Positions 7,135 to 10,896 of a DNA stretch of 10,896 nt are shown here, piece after piece. Position 1 is the first letter of the stretch, and the number at the start of each line of letters is the position of its first letter. The notes beneath the pieces were generated by a model that saw nothing but the letters and a program-made list of their open reading frames with translations, did no database searches and had not been told where the DNA came from. The position numbers and the translations under genes were made by a program. Location of the stretch: contig MGEP01000013.1 in assembly GCA_001791425.1 (NCBI GenBank), positions 1 to 10,896 on the forward strand. Reading direction: 5' to 3'. The DNA is from Candidatus Uhrbacteria bacterium RIFCSPLOWO2_02_FULL_48_12 (GTDB lineage: Bacteria > Patescibacteriota > Patescibacteriia > GWA2-46-9).

Positions 7135-8863
7135 ATCTAAAGTCTGGCGTTTGGCTAAACCCGAGACGCGCGGCGCCGCGGCGCCAGAAACGCCGTTGCC
7201 CAACCTGGCGGCCGCCCTGCTGAACAACCGCGGCATCTTGACGCCGGAGGCCATAGAAAAATTTTTGTATCCGGATTATCGTCGTGATCTGCATGATCCT
7301 TTTTTATTTAAGGACATGGAGAAAGTCACGCAAAGAATCTTTAAAGCCATGGCCACCAATGAGGCCATTGTTGTTTATGCCGATTATGACGCTGACGGCG
7401 TATGCAGTGCCGCTTTGCTGACTACCACCCTCAGGGCACTCGGAGGCAATATCGCGGAAGTTTATATGCCGCACCGCGAAAAAGAGGGTTATGGGCTCAA
7501 CGCCGCGGCGGTTAATCATTTTATTGCCAGCCGCGTTGATTTAATCATCACCCTTGATTGCGGCACTACCAACACTGAAGAGATCATGCTCGCCAGTCAG
7601 GCTGGCATTGATGTCATTGTCATTGATCACCATCATGTGCCGGAAAAGTCGCCGGGAGCGTTTGCTATTTTGAATCCCAAAACGCCCGGCGAATTGTATC
7701 CTTTTTTACACTTGGCTTCCGCGGGCATGGCTTTTAAGACAGCGCAAGCTCTTTTGAAAAAATATATTGTCAGCCACGCCGAAGAGCGCGCTAAATGGGA
7801 AAGTTTTGAAAAGTGGCTTCTTGATTTGGCGGCCATTGCTACGGTTACAGATTTAGTTCCCTTGGTCGGCGAAAACCGAACATTGGTCAAATACGGTCTT
7901 TTGGCGCTTAACAAAACTCAACGGCCCGGGTTAAGGGCGCTCGTTGAGCTAATGGGAGGGAAACTGGGAATGCTTGATACTTACAGCATTGCTTATCAAA
8001 TTGGGCCGCGCCTGAATGCCGCTGGCCGCATGAACCACGCTAATGCGGCTTACGAACTTTTGATGTGTGAAGATTCAACTAAAGCCATTGAGCTGGCCTC
8101 CGCTTTAGAGTCCGGCAATCGCGAGCGCCAACAGCTCACCGAGCGGATTACTGCAGAAGCGCGCGAGCAGCTGCAAGACAGAGATCAAGATCGCGTGCTG
8201 GTCGCGGTGGGTGACAACTGGCCGATTGGCATAGTTGGGCTCGTGGCGAGTCGTCTCTTGGAAGAGTATCACCGTCCGATTTTGGTCGTGGGGCGCACTC
8301 CCAAGGGCCTGTCTGGCTCGGGTCGCAGTATCAGCGCCTTTAATATTATTGCCGCTCTTCACCAGAACTCGGAGCTATTTGAAAAGTTCGGCGGCCACGC
8401 GCAGGCCTGCGGCTTTACTTTAAAAAACGAAGAGGCCTTGGAGCAATTACGAAACGTTCTCAACGATCTTGCCGGCAAGACTTTGAGCGCCAGTGATTTA
8501 TTGCCAGTTTTGAACATTGATGCCTCCTTGCTCCTGAAAGATGTTCAAGAAAATCTTGGTGAGCTTATAAAATTGTTTGAGCCGTTTGGCATGGCCAATC
8601 CTAGACCGAAGTTTATTTTTTCCGGGGTGCAGTTGGTCGGTTTAACGAACGTCGGCTCTACGGGTCAGCACTTAAAATTAACATTGAGCGATGAGAGCGG
8701 CATGATTCGCCAGGCTATTGGTTTTAATCAATCTTTAGCGCATGAGTCGAGACGGCTGGGGGATCGCGTTGATGTGGTGGCCGAGGTTACAGCTAACGAA
8801 TGGAATGGCCGGCGGGAATGGCAGTTGAAAATATTGGATCTTAGGCCGTCTCTGCCAGTTTGA
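7121..8863 (+). CDS. recJ: Single-stranded-DNA-specific 5'-3' exonuclease RecJ
   Basis: RecJ degrades single-stranded DNA 5' to 3' in recombinational and mismatch repair. The 580 residues match the usual length (E. coli 577). DHH phosphoesterase motifs are intact: YADYDADG at 86-93 with D88, D90 and D92; PHREKEGYGL at 117-126; TLDCGT at 144-149; and DHHH at 169-172. The DHHA1 part includes GPRLNAAGRM, a GDNWPIGIVGLVASRL segment, SGSGRSI and GGHAQACG starting at 424. An OB-like C-terminal domain closes the protein. The start at 7121 lies within the upstream miniprotein; GGAGG at 7123-7127 is inside the coding region and cannot serve this start. The first 28 residues are weakly conserved, so a slightly later start is possible. 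Confidence 0.96.
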   Translation: MEVSKSKVWRLAKPETRGAAAPETPLPNLAAALLNNRGILTPEAIEKFLYPDYRRDLHDPFLFKDMEKVTQRIFKAMATNEAIVVYADYDADGVCSAALLTTTLRALGGNIAEVYMPHREKEGYGLNAAAVNHFIASRVDLIITLDCGTTNTEEIMLASQAGIDVIVIDHHHVPEKSPGAFAILNPKTPGELYPFLHLASAGMAFKTAQALLKKYIVSHAEERAKWESFEKWLLDLAAIATVTDLVPLVGENRTLVKYGLLALNKTQRPGLRALVELMGGKLGMLDTYSIAYQIGPRLNAAGRMNHANAAYELLMCEDSTKAIELASALESGNRERQQLTERITAEAREQLQDRDQDRVLVAVGDNWPIGIVGLVASRLLEEYHRPILVVGRTPKGLSGSGRSISAFNIIAALHQNSELFEKFGGHAQACGFTLKNEEALEQLRNVLNDLAGKTLSASDLLPVLNIDASLLLKDVQENLGELIKLFEPFGMANPRPKFIFSGVQLVGLTNVGSTGQHLKLTLSDESGMIRQAIGFNQSLAHESRRLGDRVDVVAEVTANEWNGRREWQLKILDLRPSLPV

Positions 8864-8891
8864 GTGAATTATGAATAATGAATTGTGAATT
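8864..8891 (+). repeat. AT-rich leader repeat upstream of the RNase H gene
   Basis: This 28-base spacer consists of tandem GAATTATGA/GAATTGTGA-like words. The reverse complement of the same word (GATTCATAATTC, 183-194) lies in the leader of the ABC ATPase. No Shine-Dalgarno is present. Confidence 0.45.
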
Positions 8892-9311
8892 ATGAAATTT
8901 GAAGAACTTATTCTGTATACCGATGGCGGTGCTAGAGGAAATCCCGGACCAGCGGCGATTGGTGTCGTTATTAAGTCACTTCAAGGAAAGGTGGTCATGG
9001 CTTTTGGCCGCTCCATCGGTGTCGCCACTAATAATCAAGCGGAGTATCAAGCCCTCATTGCCGGACTAGAAGAGGTAAAAAAAATGGGCGCTAAGACAGC
9101 GCGGTGTTTTTTGGATAGCGAGTTGTTGGTAAAGCAAATGCGCCGCGAGTATCGCGTTAAGGACAAAGATTTGCAGTCATTATTTATTAAAGTTTGGAAT
9201 TTAGCTGCGGCTTTTAAAAATGTAACTTTTAATCATATTGCTCGCGAGCAAAATAAGGAAGCAGACGCGGAAGTTAACAAGGCTTTAGAATTGAGAATTA
9301 GGGGATATTAG
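8892..9311 (+). CDS. rnhA: Ribonuclease HI family protein
   Basis: This 139-residue RNase H-fold nuclease cuts RNA in RNA-DNA hybrids. The fold starts with LYTDGGARGNPGPAAIG, and the four catalytic acids are D11, E51 (EYQAL), D75 (LDSELLV) and D125 (HIAREQNKEAD, with His115). It is shorter than E. coli RNase HI (155) and appears to lack the basic hybrid-binding protrusion, so it resembles the compact archaeal and Bacillus YpdQ-like branch. The gene follows recJ by 28 bases and is probably in the same operon. The frame ends 15 bases before the rnpB promoter -35 box. Confidence 0.92.
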   Translation: MKFEELILYTDGGARGNPGPAAIGVVIKSLQGKVVMAFGRSIGVATNNQAEYQALIAGLEEVKKMGAKTARCFLDSELLVKQMRREYRVKDKDLQSLFIKVWNLAAAFKNVTFNHIAREQNKEADAEVNKALELRIRGY

Positions 9312-9326
9312 AGTCAATGCTTATTT

Positions 9327-9355
9327 TTGACAAAGACAGGCTTTTTTGTTAGGAT
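9327..9355 (+). promoter_or_regulatory. Sigma70-type promoter of rnpB
   Basis: The consensus -35 box TTGACA at 9327-9332 is followed after exactly 17 bases by TAGGAT at 9350-9355. Transcription would begin near 9361-9363, leaving a leader of about 33 nt before the P1 helix of RNase P RNA. This is the best promoter in the window, and its position directly before rnpB supports it. Confidence 0.75.
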
Positions 9356-9421
9356 AACGACAAGTTTTGTTCTTTAAAGTTTTAAAGAAGCTGAAGAAGT
9401 GAGAGGGGCACCAGACGATCG

Positions 9422-9534
9422 CCCCCACACTAATCTCAGCAAAGATCCATGATAGTCAACCCATGGAAGGCGAAGTCGCCTTGCGGCTTTAGCCATTCTA
9501 GTGAGATAGATCATTGTTAAGATTAGTGTGGGGG
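9422..9534 (+). repeat. P3 hairpin of RNase P RNA, copy 1 of a duplicated hairpin
   Basis: CCCCCACACTAATCT (9422-9436) pairs perfectly with AGATTAGTGTGGGGG (9520-9534). The 113-nt hairpin occupies the P3 position between P2 and GAGGAAAGTCC. Its core at 9466-9488 forms AAGGCG/CGCCTT or an alternative AGTCGC/GCGGCT stem. It is about twice the size of the E. coli P3. The same architecture recurs at 10267-10381. Confidence 0.88.
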
Positions 9535-9551
9535 AGGAAAGTCCGAACACC

Positions 9552-9732
9552 TGCCCGATGCGTAGCATCGGGAAATACGAAATTCGAATATTGAAATTCT
9601 AAACAATATCTAAGCACGAATACTCCAAATATCAAACACGTTTGGGGCTTTGAATTTATGATTTGTTTAGGATTTCGCCTGCCTGCCGCAGGCAGGGATT
9701 TAGGATTTCGAGTTTCCGCTGCTGCGCAGCGG
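9552..9732 (+). repeat. Structured insertion between P5 and P7 of RNase P RNA
   Basis: About 180 nt separate the P5 strand from P7, where bacterial RNAs have a few bases or the short P6. It contains a hairpin CCCGATGC/GCATCGGG (9554-9572) and an outer stem of 9571-9583 with 9705-9717. Inside that are a 13-bp stem, 9593-9605 with 9664-9676 (one G-U), and a perfect CCTGCCTG/CAGGCAGG hairpin (9678-9696). A final CCGCTGC/GCAGCGG hairpin sits at 9716-9732. The AT-rich composition resembles the intergenic hairpins of this window, not the RNase P core. Confidence 0.7.
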
Positions 9733-9760
9733 GTGTCGCGGTAGTTCCTAACGGGAACCG

Positions 9761-9864
9761 ACCAGCTCCAGTTTTAGTTATAAACGTGCGGCTGTTTTGC
9801 CGCTAAAGCAAAATTAAGAAGTTTATATTTCTAAAAAACGTTTGTTGCTAAAACTGGGGCTGGT
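9761..9864 (+). repeat. Extended P9 hairpin of RNase P RNA
   Basis: A 17-bp helix (9761-9777 with 9848-9864, one G-U) sits where the short P9 helix belongs, directly after P8 and before CAGTGCCACAGAGA. Its apex carries a GCGGC/GCCGC hairpin. The position is inferred by comparison with the E. coli RNA. Confidence 0.72.
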
Positions 9865-9891
9865 TAGGGCCAGTGCCACAGAGACAATACT

Positions 9892-10079
9892 AGCGCATCG
9901 CTATCGCTTCGCGCAACTTAAAACGCATAACGCAAAACGCATAACTTTAGTATTCCGCTTAGCGGGATATCGCATAGTTTTGAGTTTTCCCGCCCGAGGC
10001 GCCGCGCCAGCCGGTGGGCAGGGGTCGGCCTTGGGCCGAGAATTTTAAGTTTTGAGTTCGCCGAGCGGTAGCGAGGCGT
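9892..10079 (+). repeat. Extended P12 domain of RNase P RNA
   Basis: The 5' arm 9892-9923 pairs imperfectly with 10043-10079, including AACTTAAAA (9915-9923) with TTTTAAGTT (10043-10051). The domain holds a TATTCCGC/GCGGGATA hairpin (9951-9969) and a TCGGCC/GGCCGA hairpin (10025-10039). P12 is a known site of size variation in bacterial RNase P RNA. Bases 9926-9946 match the lepA leader. Confidence 0.7.
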
Positions 10080-10266
10080 CAAATGTGAAAAGTCAGCGGG
10101 TGTGTTCCTTGGCGCAATGTTCGTGTAAAAGCGGACAGGTCGCGGAATGCTACGGCTGTCGCCGACGCGTGAGCGTTCGGCGTGGTAAACCCTACCTGGT
10201 GCAAGAGCAAGTTTGGTAGCTCGCTTGACCCCGCGAGCGATCGCGGGGCTAGATAGATGATCGTCT

Positions 10267-10381
10267 CCCCCGCACTAATCTCACAGCAATTTATTCAGGA
10301 CTGGATGAACGGAAGGCGAAGCCGCCTCGCGGCTCTCTTCCACGAGGCCTGTCCGTTGTAGCTTAAAGATTAGTGCGGGGG
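10267..10381 (+). repeat. P19-position hairpin of RNase P RNA, copy 2 of the duplicated hairpin
   Basis: CCCCCGCACTAATCT (10267-10281) pairs perfectly with AGATTAGTGCGGGGG (10367-10381). It lies directly after the 3' strand of P2 and before ACAGAA, where E. coli has only a few bases. This corresponds to the P19 site of Bacillus-type RNAs. The core 10312-10334 matches 9466-9488 with two T-to-C differences. The outer stem differs from copy 1 by one base pair, G10272-C10376 against A9427-T9529. Confidence 0.88.
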
Positions 10382-10425
10382 AACAGAATTCGGCTTATCG
10401 GTGCTTCTCTCACTTCTTTGGCGTC

Positions 10426-10571
10426 ACCCCGCATCTATTTTGTCGCTGATTTCAATGGCGGCGCGAGGGCGAATAGCCCTGCCCTATTCGGGCAAGCGCC
10501 GCAGTTGTTTGATAGCGACATTCGTAGGCCTATCTATTGGCTTGTTGTCATAAGCAAAATAGGTGCGGGGT
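10426..10571 (+). terminator. Large branched hairpin after rnpB, possible terminator
   Basis: Bases 10426-10441 pair with 10556-10571 over 16 bp with one G-U. Inner helices are TGTCGCT/AGCGACA (10441-10447 with 10514-10520), GCGGCGC/GCGCCGC (10458-10464 with 10496-10502) and CGAATAG/CTATTCG (10470-10476 with 10484-10490). The structure begins only about 10 nt after P1. TCACTAATCTTTTAT follows it, a weak U-rich run. It may end the rnpB transcript, or be another foldback element in the leader of the next gene. The folding is seen; the role is inferred. Confidence 0.55.
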
Positions 10572-10623
10572 CACTAATCTTTTATATCGCTTAATAAACT
10601 ATTAACGAGGCCTGCTTTGTGTC

Positions 10624-10896
10624 ATGAAACGAACAGAATTATTTTTCTCAGTATTGCTCGTTCCAATTGATTTTTGCTTATTGCTGCTGGCGGGCGGGCT
10701 GGCTTATCGTCTTCGTTTTCAGGCCTTTATTACCGAAATTAGGCCCGTGCTCTATGATTTTTCGACGCTTGATTATTTGCGTTCGGTCATCGTGGTAGCC
10801 ATTGGCTGGATTATCATTTTTGCTCTGGTTGGTCTTTATAAGAGACGCGCCACCGATCCCTGGTGGCCGGAAGTCGGGAAAATTATTTTAGCTTGT
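10624..10896 (+). CDS. Sugar transferase (polyprenyl glycosylphosphotransferase family), N-terminal part
   Basis: The frame is open from ATG 10624 to the right edge (91 codons). The N-terminus MKRTELFFSVLLVPIDF, a first membrane span at about 6-27 followed by AYRLRF, and a second span at about 52-72 ending GLYKRR match the membrane domain of WcaJ/PssY-type undecaprenyl-phosphate sugar-1-phosphate transferases. These enzymes begin exopolysaccharide or glycan synthesis. The catalytic C-terminal domain lies outside the window, so the call rests on the membrane part. GAGG at 10607-10610 lies 13 bases upstream, longer than ideal for a ribosome site. Confidence 0.72.
   Translation, partial: MKRTELFFSVLLVPIDFCLLLLAGGLAYRLRFQAFITEIRPVLYDFSTLDYLRSVIVVAIGWIIIFALVGLYKRRATDPWWPEVGKIILAC

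Larger units (their letters stand above)
9393..10420 (+). ncRNA. rnpB: RNase P RNA (catalytic subunit), greatly expanded
   Basis: This is the ribozyme that removes 5' leaders from precursor tRNAs. P1 is a 17-bp helix, 9396-9412 with 10400-10416. P2 pairs 9413-9420 with 10259-10266. P4 pairs AAG-U-CCGAA (9539-9547, T9542 bulged) with TTCGGCTT (10389-10396); against the E. coli CCGGG/CCCGG pairing this is a compensated change. P5 is CACC (9548-9551) with GGTG (10198-10201). P8 is at 9744-9758. ACAGAGA is at 9878-9884 and the GTGAAA-like segment at 10084-10090. P15 carries GGT at 10215-10217 and lacks room for P16/P17. P18 (10229-10248) has a GCGA tetraloop. ACAGAA at 10383-10388 completes the core. 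The length of about 1,020 nt, against the usual 350-400, comes from expansions at P3, P5-P7, P9, P12 and P19. Exact ends are estimated from P1. Confidence 0.95.

Noticed and set aside
9374..9568. A 64-codon minus-strand open frame
   Set aside because: It is antisense to P1-P4 of rnpB and merely reflects the structured RNA gene.
9842..10048. A 68-codon plus-strand open frame
   Set aside because: It lies inside the P9-P12 region of RNase P RNA, is low-complexity and resembles no protein; the RNA explains the sequence.
9422..10381. Expansions in rnpB considered as self-splicing introns
   Set aside because: No group I or group II core, no homing endonuclease frame, and each expansion closes as a hairpin extending a known helix position.
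10373..10594. A 73-codon plus-strand open frame
   Set aside because: It starts in the P19 arm, crosses the conserved 3' end of rnpB and then a nested hairpin. There is no ribosome site or protein-like conservation.

Overview
This window looks like a chromosomal segment of a Candidate Phyla Radiation bacterium (Patescibacteria, Parcubacteria-like). That placement is an inference. It rests on a compact one-strand gene order, a DUF5654-like small membrane protein, a divergent MurJ, gene starts that mostly lack a Shine-Dalgarno sequence, and spacers made of imperfect palindromes and short AT-rich repeats. No rRNA, tRNA, CRISPR array or transposase gene is visible.

Layout. At 1-91 there may be the start of a minus-strand gene that leaves the window. 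From 207 to 3063 lies an ABC exporter pair of the MacB/LolD type: an ATPase with an unusual, internally duplicated C-terminal tail, then an FtsX-type permease. They are separated by a 286-base gap that holds a small hairpin and a foldback element of about 212 bases. The gap is followed by a DUF5654-like membrane protein (3090-3386) that overlaps murJ (3367-5001, lipid II flippase), then lepA (5039-6823). A spacer that folds into one long hairpin (6850-7005) precedes a 35-residue single-pass membrane protein (7027-7134), which overlaps recJ (7121-8863). An RNase HI-type gene follows (8892-9311).

The most notable feature is the RNase P RNA gene, rnpB, at about 9393-10420. A promoter with a consensus -35 box lies just upstream. 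The catalytic core is clearly recognisable: P1, P2, P4 with its bulged U, P5, P8, the conserved ACAGAGA segment, a P15 loop with GGU, P18 with a GCGA tetraloop, and the 3' ACAGAA...GGCUUAU. The gene is about 1,020 nt long, while most bacterial RNase P RNAs are roughly 350-400 nt. The extra length lies in five expanded peripheral positions: P3, the P5-P7 junction, P9, P12 and a P19-position hairpin. The P3 and P19 hairpins are copies of each other. They share a 15-bp outer stem that differs by one compensatory base pair (A-U versus G-C), and a 23-nt core with two differences.

After rnpB comes another large hairpin (10426-10571), and then the 5' part of a membrane-anchored sugar transferase gene (10624 to the right edge).

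The genes cover export or lipoprotein release, peptidoglycan precursor flipping, translation, DNA repair and R-loop removal, tRNA processing and surface polysaccharide synthesis. They are mostly ordinary housekeeping functions. The unusual content is in the non-coding DNA: foldback sequences that share short terminal words (CCCCRCA...TGYGGGG and CACTAATCT) appear both between genes and inside rnpB.
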